From NCBI GenBank assembly GCA_004014935.1, contig CP025322.1, positions 1,612,001 through 1,676,000 of the forward strand: DNA of 64,000 nucleotides. Reading direction: 5' to 3'. This stretch comes from Saccharomycopsis malanga (Eukaryota > Ascomycota > Saccharomycetes > Ascoideales > Saccharomycopsidaceae). Each line of letters opens with the position of its first letter. Position 1 is the first letter of the stretch. The translations under genes were made by a program, and so were the position numbers. Under the pieces are notes generated by a model that saw only the letters and a list, made by a program, of their open reading frames with translations, had not been told where the DNA came from and searched no databases. Shown one piece after another: positions 19,579-30,107 of the stretch.

Positions 19579-22101
19579 CTAATTCTTATTTTCAAGTTCC
19601 TTAGAGGCACTATCAGAAAGGGCAATCAACTTTTCAATGGAGGCCAAATGTTTTCCGTAAGAGTTTGAAGAAGAAATCTGATCCAAATAAGCCTTGATTT
19701 TCTTGATCAAAATGCGTTTTTGGTTACCGTCGGTAACTTCAACCAACTTTTGAACCACATAGTTAGCAAACTGATCCTTCATCATCAAGGCAAGAGGGGT
19801 ATTGTCATCAACAGGGGAGTTGTCGTCTTTCTCGTTGCCTTTAAGAACACACGACAAGATTTCCTGACGCCCTTCACGGTCGCCATAATAGACAGTTTTT
19901 TCCACGACATTGGATGCAAACTTGTGCTTAGAAAAGTTGACCACGTTTTCCTTAACAATCTTTGAGACTTTCTCTCTTTCAGCCTCAGAACCGTTTTCCA
20001 AAATATGCTGGATAACATAATTACCATACTGATCTTGAATCAAATAAAATATGTATCTTGACAATTCACCCAAAATAACCTGCTGGTCTTGTTCTCTACC
20101 AAACTCCAACAATCTTTGAATGACTCTGCAACCATAAGGATTAGTCGACAAATGGTAAATATGGTCTTTTAAGCTGTCCAAGACAAAAGATATCTTTTCA
20201 AAAGGAATACTTTCAATAGACTTTTGAATAACATGGTTAGCGTTCTGGTCTTTAACACACACCAAAATGTTTTCTCTCAATTCGTCCATGATGGCAAGTC
20301 TTTGTTCCAAAGTAATCTTTCCAATCGCTCTTTGAACAACTCTGCAACCGTACATTTGCAACGACAAGTCGTAAATTTTCCCTTTCATCAACTCAAATAA
20401 GATGTTTCTTTGGATGTCGGTTCCATGTTCAAAAAACTTTTGAATAACATAATTACCAAACACATCAGTCATCAACTCCAAAGAAACTTCTCTAATCTGG
20501 TTGAAAAATACTTCCTTTTCTTCAGAAGAGGCATTTTCAATTTCTTGTTGAATGAATCTGGATCCATGTTGATCTTTAGAAAACTCAACAGCATGTCCAA
20601 ATATGTCAGTCAATGTGTACTTCTTATTAGATTTGTCAAGTCTAAATTGTTCCAACAAAGGGCTTCTGTAAATATGTGGTTTGCGACGAGCAGCTGGAGG
20701 AGAGTGAGAGCCTTTACGGTTCTTTTTGTTGGAAGTTGAGCCACGTTTGTCTTTAGGAGGCGAGGCAGGGGCAGGAGCAGCTCCATTACCAGGAGAAGCA
20801 GGAGAAACACTTTGTTGAGGTTCAAATGGACCTGCCGGAGCATACATAGGATAAGGTGGGAATCCAGGAAATACCATTGGCTCACCATTAATACCAGATG
20901 CCATTGGAAACAACTTCTCGTCAACCTGTGTTGGTTTTGCAGCATTATTTGGAGTTGCAGTGCCTTCCTTAGCAGTTTCAGGTTGCAATAGATTGGATGG
21001 AGGCGGTGGCATGAACCGATGTTGTTGAGGCATGTCTTGAGGAAGTGGTGGAGGTGGCGGCATCATAGGATACTGATTGATTGGATATCCATAAGGATAA
21101 GGTTGAGGGGTGAACATAGGAGGGGCTTGCTGATCCATTTGAGGATTAAACATTGGGGTGAATGATGGGGCAGAAGCTGGATTCCATACAGTATGAAAAG
21201 CACTATTGTTATCGTTGATTTTATCACTTTCCGATACAGTTACAGTTGGAGCTACACTTGTGCCGTTAATTCCGTTAGCGTTGCCCGCAGCAATATTATC
21301 AATTTGAAGACTGACAGAACTCTTCTCAGAGCTACTATATTCGCTACCCAACTTGGTGTTAGATTGTGAAGGGCTTTTGTAAAAGTTGTCGATTCTTTCG
21401 GAAAGCGTTCCACGATAACCACCGCCATTCAAACTCTCGTGAATAGAATTAGGAGAACTAACTTTCTCCAACAAAGGAGAAGTTCTGACCTCATCATTCA
21501 AAAAACTAGCTCTTCTGGACGAAATGCTGCCTCTTTTTCCACCCAACGACAATCTTCCAAAACTAGCCAAATGCTCCACTTCCTTGGTGGCTTCGGCAAC
21601 AGAAGAAAACTTATCTAAGAAATTAGATGACGAGGACACGCCGACCGTAGTAGGTATACCACCACTGATAGACGCGGCACCAAAAACATTGGAGTGCAAT
21701 CTGGAAGTGTTCTTGCCCAAAGCCAAAGGCTGGGAAATGGCAGACAAAGAGCCTTTTTTTAAGTTTCCGAAGATATCATTGTCCACATCACTGGAATTAT
21801 CACCAAACACCTTATTTCCCGAAAAAAGATTGGAGGAATTAGCAGCTCCAAAGGTATGGTTGCTTATGCCGCTAAGACTGGACACAATACTGGCCACATC
21901 GTTGTCTGTTTTGTCAAACACCGACCGGTACTGGTTGCCGCTAGAAAAACCCAAAGATGAGTTGCGGGCATTGTTTTTTGATTTGTTATCCCAAGCGGAT
22001 ATAGTCGCATCAAGAGGAGATATTGGTTCTGCTCATGTTAGTATCAGGTAGCTCGCAAGCCACAAAAGCTTTTGCCTTTAAAACATACCGGCTGATGACA
22101 T
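19579..22101 (-). CDS. PUF3: Puf3-type Pumilio RNA-binding protein, two exons
   Basis: Exon 1 is only 13 nt (22101-22089) and exon 2 is 22028-19579. The 60 bp intron (22088-22029) has donor GTATGT, branch site TACTAAC (22043-22037) and acceptor GCAG. The product is 820 residues starting MSSAEPISPLDATISAWDN. Without the intron the upstream frame meets a stop, so exon 1 is needed for an ATG start. The N-terminal half is disordered with proline-rich stretches. The C-terminal Pumilio domain (about 460-810) has eight repeats with signatures such as DQHGSRFIQ, DVFGNYVIQKFFE, QMYGCRVVQRA, DQNANHVIQK, NPYGCRVIQRLLE, DQYGNYVIQHILE, HKFASNVVEK and DQFANYVVQKL. HRSPLLEQ-like RSPLLEQF before the domain is Puf3-typical. 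Puf3 binds nuclear mRNAs for mitochondrial proteins. Confidence 0.93.
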
Positions 22102-22952
22102 GATTCTATTTCAGTGTAGAGAGCGCCGAAGATGAAGAGAACAGGATAAAAGCAAATATGAACAAGTGTGCCGGTCTTTATAGAAAAGAGTGAATGTACA
22201 GGAGAATGAAAGGAAAAATTAAATACAGAGGGTCTTTTTCTTTTCTTTTCTATCAACAACTTGTTAGCGCTTTAATCCTTTGTCTCGATGATGATGATGA
22301 TGACATTCGCTAATATACAGTATTGTGTAAAAAAAACAGAAAAAAAAAGAATAAGAGGCAAATTTCCCCGATTAATTTTTTTCCCGCTCCTTCATTATAC
22401 GCTCCGGTGCTCGTAACCATGTCATTTACTATCAGGCGCAGCGTATATGAGTGTTTATTTGAGTATTTGCAAGCGTATTAACTGTATATAAAAATGTTCT
22501 ATAGAATTCAATAAGGAAATACAAGTTAATAAGGTTAATTAAAGAGCATTCTCTACCTTAACATAATAGCGGTGTGATGCCCTGTAACATTATCCTTACA
22601 ATGTTGTTACATTGTAAGGATAATGTTGCATATGATCGACATTATGGTTGCGAGCACTATCCCAGCCGTCGTTCATAAGCAGCTTCTAGTGTAGTATTAA
22701 AGCGAGAGGATTTCCGGCTTTTCTTTTAATTTTTTTTATTTCATTTATTTCGTGATCTGTTCTAGGTATGGCGTAATGTTTATATGAGAATCTTAGGCGT
22801 GAATTTGGTATTAAAATATTAGCGAACTGACAAATTAGCAAAGCAAGTATACGCAGAGAGGCATTTTGATGGTGTTTAATTAGCTACTAGTTTATTGCGA
22901 TTGAATACAAAACGTCATTGAAGCCATGTTTAGAATATGAAATTTTAAAATA
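22102..22952. promoter_or_regulatory. Divergent promoter region of PUF3 and the coiled-coil gene
   Basis: This 850 bp region lies between two divergent starts. It has A-rich and T-rich tracts and, near its middle, a perfect 19 bp inverted repeat, listed separately. I see no gene. Confidence 0.55.
22586..22627. repeat. Perfect 19-bp inverted repeat with 4-nt loop
   Basis: The left arm AACATTATCCTTACAATGT (22586-22604) is followed by TGTT and then the exact reverse complement (22609-22627). The pairing extends by a G-T and a G-C pair at the base. It is not followed by a T run. It may be a hairpin, a recombination footprint or a double factor site. Confidence 0.95.
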
Positions 22953-24668
22953 ATGGATTGCAACATACGATTGGTCTCGTCCATATTTCGACAAGCCAAT
23001 TTTTTCAGAAATAGAGATTCAAAGTATCATAAGATTATCAACCTGAAAGCTTTTTATGATGACATACAAGAGGAAATTGCAGAGGCATTCCAAGTGGCCA
23101 GACAATTGAACGATTTTTTGTCAAATACTCAGCCGAGCGTGAATTTGATACCTCAAGGTAGAAATTTTGACCATGTGGAGGACTACGACGTACCTGTGGA
23201 TAAGAATTTAGGAAAAAAATCAAATACCAAGTGTTCTCTGCATGATCAGAATTTCTACTTTGAGTTGTCTGGTTTAAGACTCCCTGTAGAGAATGAGTAT
23301 TTATTGGGTAAGAGGCTTATGAAGTTTTTCTCCTTTATAGCCCTTGTGAGACCCTCTAAATTATTCATTTCTCGTGGTGAGATTGAGTATTTTGGCGAAG
23401 AAGAGTTGGACTTAAGGGCAGCTAGCTTTGAGCTCTCGTCCGAGGGTAAAATAGTTTTAAATGAAAAGCAAGATTATCATAATATATTGAAGCAAAGAGC
23501 CGTCTTGAATAAAATAAGGTGTGTGGAGATAAACATTTGTTCTTTGTTGATACTTGCTAGGTCTTTTGAAAGTTCTGATCCAGAATTGTTGAATGTTTTA
23601 CTTATAATAGTGACATTCCAGTCAGAGTTTTTCCAGTTGTGCATAACTGACGAGGAAGTGAATCGTGCCCATAAATGCATTTTCGACCGCAAAGAGTATA
23701 TATATTTATTGTATTTTACGATAATCCGCTCCAAGCAGGAGTTGGTCAATTTGAAAGATGTCGATTTCCTGAATGTCAAACAGCGGTTTAAAAACGAAAT
23801 AGAGGGAAGCAGCGCTATGTTATCGGAGTTTGAAGCAATTGATCATGTATATTTAGAAGAGCTCAAGCACGAGTTTCAACTACTTTTCGAAAGTCCAGCT
23901 TTTATTGAAAACTATAAAAACCTTCTTAGGACAATGTTTTCGTATGACGAGCTACGACACAAACTTGTTGATCTAGGTGTAGGAACATTACGGACTATGA
24001 GAGAAACATGTGATAATTATGATATCACAATTGATTTGTTTGAGGAAATGACATTCAATGAAAAATATAGAAAGTTCGTGGAGTTACAAAATCGAGTATC
24101 AGTATTAACAGCCAAAAACGAACTCATGGAGAACCAGTTTGCTCAACACACTGAAGCCAAAGATGAAACAATCGAAAAACTCAATTTGATCATAGACGAC
24201 CTCAGAGAGAACATTATGTCTTTGGAAAACCGACTTTCGCAAACCCAAATTGGAAATGCCAAAAGACTCAACCGATTTAAAGACGAGTCCAATCGCGAAA
24301 TCAACGCACTCAAAGAAAATTTTAAAAAAGACATGGCAGTTATGCGCATGGACGTTTTCAACGAAGGAAAGAACCTGGTCGACAGTCACCATCATGAACA
24401 TGAGTCACGTGAAAAGAGTCAAGAGGTTGAGGTATTAAGAGCAGAGAATGCAAATCTTAAGAGACAGATTCAGAAGATGATTTACCAGCAGGAGCATAGT
24501 GCTAGAGCGTATCATCCGTCATATGGTGTATATGAGGCCGATATACATTCGGGATATGACGAACAGGGTTATTATTATGATTACAGGTATAAAAATGGAT
24601 ATTTCAATGACGGGACGTCAGACCAGCCCATTGCAGTTGATGACGAAGAAGCATTGCATAAAGCGTAA
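22953..24668 (+). CDS. Coiled-coil protein of unknown function
   Basis: A 571-residue protein starting MDCNIRLVSSIFRQANFF. Residues 1-350 look globular and alpha-helical (for example LKAFYDDIQEEIAEAFQVARQ). Residues about 375-505 form a long coiled coil rich in Glu, Lys, Leu and Asn (LQNRVSVLTAKNELMENQFA; EVEVLRAENANLKRQIQKMI). The tail is tyrosine- and acid-rich (YDEQGYYYDYRYKNGYF) and ends DDEEALHKA. There are no membrane segments. The shape would suit a spindle pole, polarity or trafficking scaffold, but no family motif was recognised. Codon use is ordinary and the frame is uninterrupted, so it is a real gene. Confidence 0.82.
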   Translation: MDCNIRLVSSIFRQANFFRNRDSKYHKIINLKAFYDDIQEEIAEAFQVARQLNDFLSNTQPSVNLIPQGRNFDHVEDYDVPVDKNLGKKSNTKCSLHDQNFYFELSGLRLPVENEYLLGKRLMKFFSFIALVRPSKLFISRGEIEYFGEEELDLRAASFELSSEGKIVLNEKQDYHNILKQRAVLNKIRCVEINICSLLILARSFESSDPELLNVLLIIVTFQSEFFQLCITDEEVNRAHKCIFDRKEYIYLLYFTIIRSKQELVNLKDVDFLNVKQRFKNEIEGSSAMLSEFEAIDHVYLEELKHEFQLLFESPAFIENYKNLLRTMFSYDELRHKLVDLGVGTLRTMRETCDNYDITIDLFEEMTFNEKYRKFVELQNRVSVLTAKNELMENQFAQHTEAKDETIEKLNLIIDDLRENIMSLENRLSQTQIGNAKRLNRFKDESNREINALKENFKKDMAVMRMDVFNEGKNLVDSHHHEHESREKSQEVEVLRAENANLKRQIQKMIYQQEHSARAYHPSYGVYEADIHSGYDEQGYYYDYRYKNGYFNDGTSDQPIAVDDEEALHKA

Positions 24669-25624
24669 AACGGTAGGAGCGTTGTGCTTTGTTCCATTTT
24701 CGCTATCACACTTAATGATTGTTAGCATTTTTTCTTATATATTTTTGTTTCCTTTTTTTTTTTTTTTTTTTTTTTTTTTTCGTTTGCGATTCAAATCAAT
24801 TATAGTCCATTTATAAGACCAAATAGAGTAGCACGTAGTAGTGAATGCCAAGAATATTTGTTAACCACACATTGAGAACATTCTACATGTGATGGATTTT
24901 GCTTAGTTTGTCGTAGAATAAGGCTGCCAGTAAATAAAATCTTACAAAAAACTCAACTTTTGCCTTTATCCATAATAAAACCTTGATAAAGGTGCGGGGC
25001 ATTCTTCACGTGGATTTGAACTATTTTCTCGAAAGCAGATCCTTAAGATTGCTCTCCTCACATTGAGTTAGCCTGGCAGTTTTTACGTCACATGAAACTT
25101 TAAAAGTTATGGATTCCATTTCTGGATGAAAGTTAACTGTAGAAAAGCCGTATATATAGAAGCATTTATTATAAATAGATGTATACAAGCATTCGTGCTT
25201 GTGAAATTGGGCTTTAGTATTATCGTTCAGAATACAATTTTATTGAAAATTGGAGGCCAGTATACCATTTACGACGCACTCTCCTTTTGTCCAAAACTAA
25301 AAAATATCAAGTAATGTAACGTTAAATTTGTACTTTAAGGGAATCATATCAAATATCTTATCGACAAGCTTGTATGGGGCTCACTTGTACTCATACTCTA
25401 TTCGATATACAAACAAAGTTAAATTTAGGTGAACATTTTGTAGTACATTAATAAAATAGTAAAAATTATAAGAAAAATACTACTGACAATTGTCACTTAC
25501 TAGAACGATAATGTGCTAAATTTTGTAAAAGAGACTGACATAACAATAACAATAAAGCAAAACTGATGTGTGTACAAATTAATGTGGCATACGATGGAAC
25601 TTCTGAATTTATAGGCGAGGGTTA
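24669..25624. other. Gene-free region with 28-T homopolymer
   Basis: A T run of about 28 bases lies at 24753-24780, some 85 bp after the stop codon at 24668. The rest of the region to the SINE at 25.6 kb is AT-rich and without a supportable gene; a 62-codon frame at 25126-25314 looks like chance. Confidence 0.6.
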
Positions 25625-25880
25625 TCAAACCCCCTTTTTATCACGCACTATGTCTAAAGAGACTTGGTAAACCCCAATGGGAATACCCAATCCTGTCCTG
25701 TTAATCATAACTCCTCATCAAATAAAAAAAACATTTATTGGCCTAGACAGTTCCACTTGCCTGTGAAATCATATTCAACATCGTAAAAAATGTACCTGTT
25801 GGGAATCGAACCGGGGAGCCTGTCAGGACTTTTCTCTTGTTTGAGAGCACTGACCACTGAGCCATCCAGCCCAGTGGCAC
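25625..25880 (-). mobile_element. tRNA-derived SINE, copy 2 (3' truncated)
   Basis: On the minus strand a good tRNA-like head is seen: A box TGGCTCAGTGG (complement of 25854-25864) and a perfect B box GGTTCGATTCC (complement of 25802-25812). The body continues with TTTCACAGGCAAGTGGAACT, AACAGGACAGGATTGGG and TTAGACATAGTGCG, matching the other copies, but the TACTGGGCTYGAAATAT end and (ATT)n tail are missing. The head lies about 94 bp upstream of the CIN2 start codon, pointing away from CIN2. Confidence 0.72.
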
Positions 25881-25973
25881 CCCCATTTTGAAAAAAATAA
25901 TCAAAATAATAATAACCATCATTACAATTAACCAACATAAAATACACATCTACGAAATTGTGTAATTGAAGCC

Positions 25974-26825
25974 ATGGATAACAGTGAGGACGATCTTTAC
26001 AAAAGGTTCAATGTTGAGAAGACTAAAATTGCAGAACAGATTGGTTCAATGAAATCAAAAAATGAGCTCATGTCAATGAGGGCTAAAGTGAATGCACTAA
26101 TAAAACAAGTGCAGAACAATGTTGGAACAATTGCAGCGCATGACATGAAATACTATACTAATGAGATCAATATTCTTAATGATCTAATAGATAAGAAACA
26201 AGAAGGTTTACAGCCCAAATTCAGTTTCAAAAACCGCAGTTTCAAGCTTGGAGCTAACAAGCAGGCCAAACTTGATAAACATGTAGAAACAAACACAGCA
26301 TTATGGCATGAATTAGAAGCCAAAAATCAAAAGGTATATAATGATCTTGAAGGTGTGTATTTGAATATCGAACTGGACAAAGAGAAAAAAGATGGAACCA
26401 ATCAACATATCCATGTAAAGAACGTGACCAAATCGCTAATACGAATAACAGGAGGTAATTGCATGTCAGTGCATTTGGAAGATTGCAGCAACGTGCTTGT
26501 CTGGGCAGATATAAAAGGCCCTTTGATAATGCGCAGGGTAACCAAGTTTCTGGTTTCTGGAATGTGTCATCAATTACGAGTGCATTCTGCTACAGATGGT
26601 GATGTTGGTTTCAATGTCCAGTCGAAAGAAATTGTTATCGAGAAATGTCAGCAAATACGAGTTTATCTGTGCGGAGAAATCAAAGTAAATGACTTCAGTA
26701 GTCCTAATCAAGAGGTGGAAAATCCAAATTACAAATATATTAAGGAAGACTTGTCAATGCAGTGGCTTGAACAGGGGATTAATAAGAGCATTGAAGAAGA
26801 ATTGGAAAAACTATCTTCCTTCTAG
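25974..26825 (+). CDS. CIN2: Tubulin-folding cofactor C (TBCC domain)
   Basis: A 283-residue protein. The N-terminal 110 residues are helical and charged, as in cofactor C. The C-terminal half (about 125-260) is a right-handed beta-helix of the C-CAP/TBCC type: GGNCMSVHLEDCSNVLVWAD, MCHQLRVHSATDGDVGF, IVIEKCQQIRVYLC. R202 in CHQLRVH occupies the position of the catalytic arginine that lets TBCC stimulate GTP hydrolysis by beta-tubulin. Cin2 acts with cofactors D and E to release folded alpha/beta-tubulin heterodimers. Human TBCC is about 346 residues and the yeast proteins are shorter, consistent with this. The 5' flank is occupied by a SINE head. RP2 is an alternative family member but is not expected in yeast. 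Confidence 0.85.
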   Translation: MDNSEDDLYKRFNVEKTKIAEQIGSMKSKNELMSMRAKVNALIKQVQNNVGTIAAHDMKYYTNEINILNDLIDKKQEGLQPKFSFKNRSFKLGANKQAKLDKHVETNTALWHELEAKNQKVYNDLEGVYLNIELDKEKKDGTNQHIHVKNVTKSLIRITGGNCMSVHLEDCSNVLVWADIKGPLIMRRVTKFLVSGMCHQLRVHSATDGDVGFNVQSKEIVIEKCQQIRVYLCGEIKVNDFSSPNQEVENPNYKYIKEDLSMQWLEQGINKSIEEELEKLSSF

Positions 26826-27642
26826 AATTTGACGAAAAATATACAATACATAACATGTAATGCAAGTGTAATGCGAATGTAATGCAATATGCTGCACATG
26901 ACACGTGCCACGCTCATCCCACCGCAAACGAGGTAAGGGGAGGAAGGAGTCCGGAAATGTTGCTAAATTGGATGGGGGGTGGCTGCGGTTGCATGCGTTG
27001 CATGCGTTGCATGCGTTGCAATGCACTAGTACGCGCGTACGCCTGCCGGGACAAAATGTAATAGGCGAATTTTAAACCCAAAGTAGGACGATAAGAAAGG
27101 TAAAACCAGTCAGTATTTAAAATTTGAAATGCAAATTAGAATTAATTGAACCAAGGAATGATTATGAATTAGACATAGTTGATGTAGCGTAGAGTTGCTT
27201 TTGAAAGCACAAATGTAGTGACATTTACATGTTTCATATATTGCAGTTTTCTATTTTTTAGTTTGCCAATTTTCATTTTTTTTACTTTTATTTTTTCTTG
27301 CTTTCTTTTCGTCTCTTTTACAGTTTATATGAGACCCTAACTATACAAGTGTTGGTATACACACGGCAGAGCAGAGCATCTGAGATACAAGACAATACAG
27401 AACAGCGTACACAGACAGTCTTTGTAGGGTGTTTAGGCGATTTTCTGAGTGGCTATTTTTTCGATTTTCAGCCCAAGTTTGAAATTTTGGATTTGATATT
27501 TTTTCTTCACTATTGGGCCTGGTATTTTGCTTGATTTGGCAAGCTATCAAGGTTTTTTCATCTATTTGGTACGTTGAGTAATAACCATATAATCGGCATA
27601 TAGTGTGTAAAGTGCCTTCCAACCCTATGTTTGCTATTGGTG
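26826..27642 (+). promoter_or_regulatory. Upstream region of the SFL1-type gene with two short tandem arrays
   Basis: No gene is present. GTAATGC occurs at 26857-26863, 26868-26874 and 26879-26885, with 11 bp periodicity. A second array of the 9 bp unit GTTGCATGC runs at 26988-27014 (three copies) plus a variant at 27015-27024, and contains repeated GCATGC palindromes. CACGTG-like ACACGTGCC is near 26900. Position upstream of a transcription factor gene suggests a regulated promoter. Confidence 0.5.
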
Positions 27643-29715
27643 ATGTCTGAAGATATTAAGATGGGCTCCTCTAGAGGGCCTGCAGACGTCCCCACCGGCC
27701 AGAGCCAGGACGAGGACAAAAAGACAGACCCTGCCAGAAAGAAAGACCAGCCCAAGGGAAACCACACGATCTTCATCCACAAGTTGTACAATATGTTGGA
27801 GGACAGCAGCATCCGGCATCTTATCTGGTGGTCAGACACCCACGACTCGTTTTTCCTCATACCGAGCGAGGAGTTCTGCAAGGTTCTCTTGACCTATTTC
27901 AAGCATTCCAACGTGGCCAGTTTTGTCAGACAGCTCAACATGTATGGGTTCCATAAAGTGAACGACAATTCCTCCGACAAGGAGAAAAAGAATAAGTCTT
28001 ACCGGGAGGACAGTGTGATTCCCGCTACAAAATGGGAATTTTCCCACAGTTCTCGAAACTTCAGAAAAGGTGACTTTGATGGCTTGAAAAACATCCGTAG
28101 ACGTTCCTCGAAAAACCCCAATATCAAAGACAAGCAGAACAGCAGCGAGGACAACTTGAAATCGCTCACTGACACCAAGAAACTCAAAGAACAGGACGAA
28201 CCCTACAATACAGCCATAAATAATCCGTCAGAACCATATCCTTACAGCTCTGGCTTTACGAAAAACGACGACATTCCCATGTTGAACATGAAATTGTCCG
28301 AACTCTCCTACAACTTGGCTGCCATCCGCCACGAACATGCCAGATTGCAGCTTCAATACGACTCTACCGTCGAAGACTTGAAACATACAAACTTGGATAT
28401 GGTCCATCTATTGGACATTGTGCAAAAGTTGGTTTCCCAGTCCAAGGACCAAATGGGACATCCGGACACCACCCTGACGTTGGAGCACGAGCTAGGTGCG
28501 TTTCGCAGCTGCATCATGCAAAGAGCCGCTGCATTCGATTCATCCGCGCCGCCTCACCAGCCACTGTTCCACACTTTGCAGCGATCTAGATTCAGTTCTC
28601 ATGATAAACGTTACAGCGTCTCTCAGCCCGCTTTCAAAGAATCCAAATATCACCCTGGTCTAAGCAGATCCGAATCGCCATTTTCGGCCTCCGCAAATAC
28701 AAATACTGGGCTCGATAACAACGGTCAGAACCCTTTCAAATACGTAGTTTCCAATCCTCAAAGTCAGCCCGCAACCCCTTTTTACGCTCCAAAACAACCT
28801 ACGTCTGCACCTGCAAACGCACCTGCAAATGCATCTGCATTCCAGACACAGTCTAACCCCTTTTTAAACGACGTCACCTTCTCTTCCAATTCTACAAACA
28901 AAAGCAGGACAATGAGCATCTTGTGTGATCCATTGGCTCCAGAACCTGGCTTCAACACCTCAGGCACAAACCTGCCTTCTACAGAATCAAAACTCACAAC
29001 CGGCATGGTCTCTCCAGAATCCTCACAGACACACTTGCGTCAAAGTGGTTACTTTTCAAGCATATCAAGCGTCAGAACTTCAGAGGGTGCGCTTCCTTTT
29101 GCATATCACGCGCATGGCGGCATGTATTATAATAACGCTTACCCCCCATATGATACGTCAGAAAAACCTAGTAAAGAAGCTCTATTAAGTAAAAGGCATT
29201 CCTCAAATGATGTGCTTTTTGACAGGTCAAGAAATAGTGACAGCAGTAACTCGCAGCTGACAATTACTTTTGTTAGCGCCCCACGCTCCGTTCCTGATTT
29301 GTACAATTCTATTCCCGGGGCCGGAAGACAACTTGCTAGCCAGTTTGCTAATGCGTCAGAAAGGTCATCTTCTGTAACTCCCACATTACCGTCCTTGCAT
29401 AATCTGTTAGAATCTGCACGTGGCTCACCGAAATTGCCAACATCTAACTTGCCGTCCCATTTAACAGTCTACACTCCTAGGCCACATCTCTCGCATACAA
29501 ACTCCCCAAAGAATGTATCGCTGCCAGCTGCCTCCTTAGGAGTGTACTCTTTGCTCAATCATGATGACAAAACGAGAACAGATAATGGTGAATCCCAACA
29601 TGACGAGACCCAAAATGGCAGATCCCAAAGCGGCTCAAAATCACAACCACCGGGCAGTGATCATACTAAAAGAGATTTCAAGCGAATGAAATTGGAATCT
29701 AATAGTAACGAATAA
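27643..29715 (+). CDS. SFL1: Sfl1-type heat-shock-factor-domain transcription regulator
   Basis: The ATG at 27643 (MSEDIKMGSSRG) is the start; a TTG slightly upstream is not needed. The 690-residue product has an HSF-type DNA-binding domain at about residues 42-150: FIHKLYNMLEDSSIRHLIWW, SFFLIPSEEFCKVLLTYFKH, NVASFVRQLNMYGFHKVND and TKWEFSHSSRNFRKGDFDGL with KNIRRRSSKN, the last typical of Sfl1/Sfl2 rather than Hsf1. A short coiled coil follows (about 230-285), then a long Ser/Pro/Asn-rich region. Sfl1 represses flocculation and filamentation genes in S. cerevisiae and C. albicans, where the paralogue Sfl2 activates filamentation. Sequence alone does not firmly separate Sfl1 from Sfl2. Confidence 0.85.
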   Translation: MSEDIKMGSSRGPADVPTGQSQDEDKKTDPARKKDQPKGNHTIFIHKLYNMLEDSSIRHLIWWSDTHDSFFLIPSEEFCKVLLTYFKHSNVASFVRQLNMYGFHKVNDNSSDKEKKNKSYREDSVIPATKWEFSHSSRNFRKGDFDGLKNIRRRSSKNPNIKDKQNSSEDNLKSLTDTKKLKEQDEPYNTAINNPSEPYPYSSGFTKNDDIPMLNMKLSELSYNLAAIRHEHARLQLQYDSTVEDLKHTNLDMVHLLDIVQKLVSQSKDQMGHPDTTLTLEHELGAFRSCIMQRAAAFDSSAPPHQPLFHTLQRSRFSSHDKRYSVSQPAFKESKYHPGLSRSESPFSASANTNTGLDNNGQNPFKYVVSNPQSQPATPFYAPKQPTSAPANAPANASAFQTQSNPFLNDVTFSSNSTNKSRTMSILCDPLAPEPGFNTSGTNLPSTESKLTTGMVSPESSQTHLRQSGYFSSISSVRTSEGALPFAYHAHGGMYYNNAYPPYDTSEKPSKEALLSKRHSSNDVLFDRSRNSDSSNSQLTITFVSAPRSVPDLYNSIPGAGRQLASQFANASERSSSVTPTLPSLHNLLESARGSPKLPTSNLPSHLTVYTPRPHLSHTNSPKNVSLPAASLGVYSLLNHDDKTRTDNGESQHDETQNGRSQSGSKSQPPGSDHTKRDFKRMKLESNSNE

Positions 29716-30026
29716 GTACATTCAACTTTGAAAAGTAATGATGAATTTTCAAATTTCATGGATTCCTTATCGAAAACTTTTTATTGACGGTGACCTCTAT
29801 ATCTATAGAAATTCTTTTGCTCCACTCACATTTTTATATTCAAAGTCATGATTTTCATGTTTTGTTTTTTGTTTTTAATTTTGTTTATCAAGCTTTTTGG
29901 GTAACGGTTTTTTTTATATCACCTTTTTCTTTAAAACTAGCCAATTTAATTAGGGTTATTGTTTCTTGATGTAGAATTATTGCAAATTCTGGAAATTTCC
30001 TATAATAAGCAAGCAAAATTTAAATA
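29716..30026. other. Spacer after the SFL1-type gene
   Basis: AT-rich 3' flank of about 310 bp with T runs near 29908-29917. Nothing further is visible. Confidence 0.5.
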
Positions 30027-30107
30027 GCGATTGGTGCAGTTGGTATGGTTATGCGCCCAGTCACCATCAAAATTTCAACGGCAAGGGTTCGATTCGTCAT
30101 TGAGGCG
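30027..30107 (+). other. tRNA-like sequence with A box, B box and T run
   Basis: TGGTGCAGTTGG fits an A box and GGTTCGATTC a B box, about 45 bp apart, and TTTT follows at 30108-30111. I could not build a full cloverleaf: the T stem and acceptor stem do not pair well. It is a tRNA pseudogene, a second tRNA-derived repeat, or a Pol III promoter or ETC-like site. It does not match the SINE body of this window. Confidence 0.4.
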
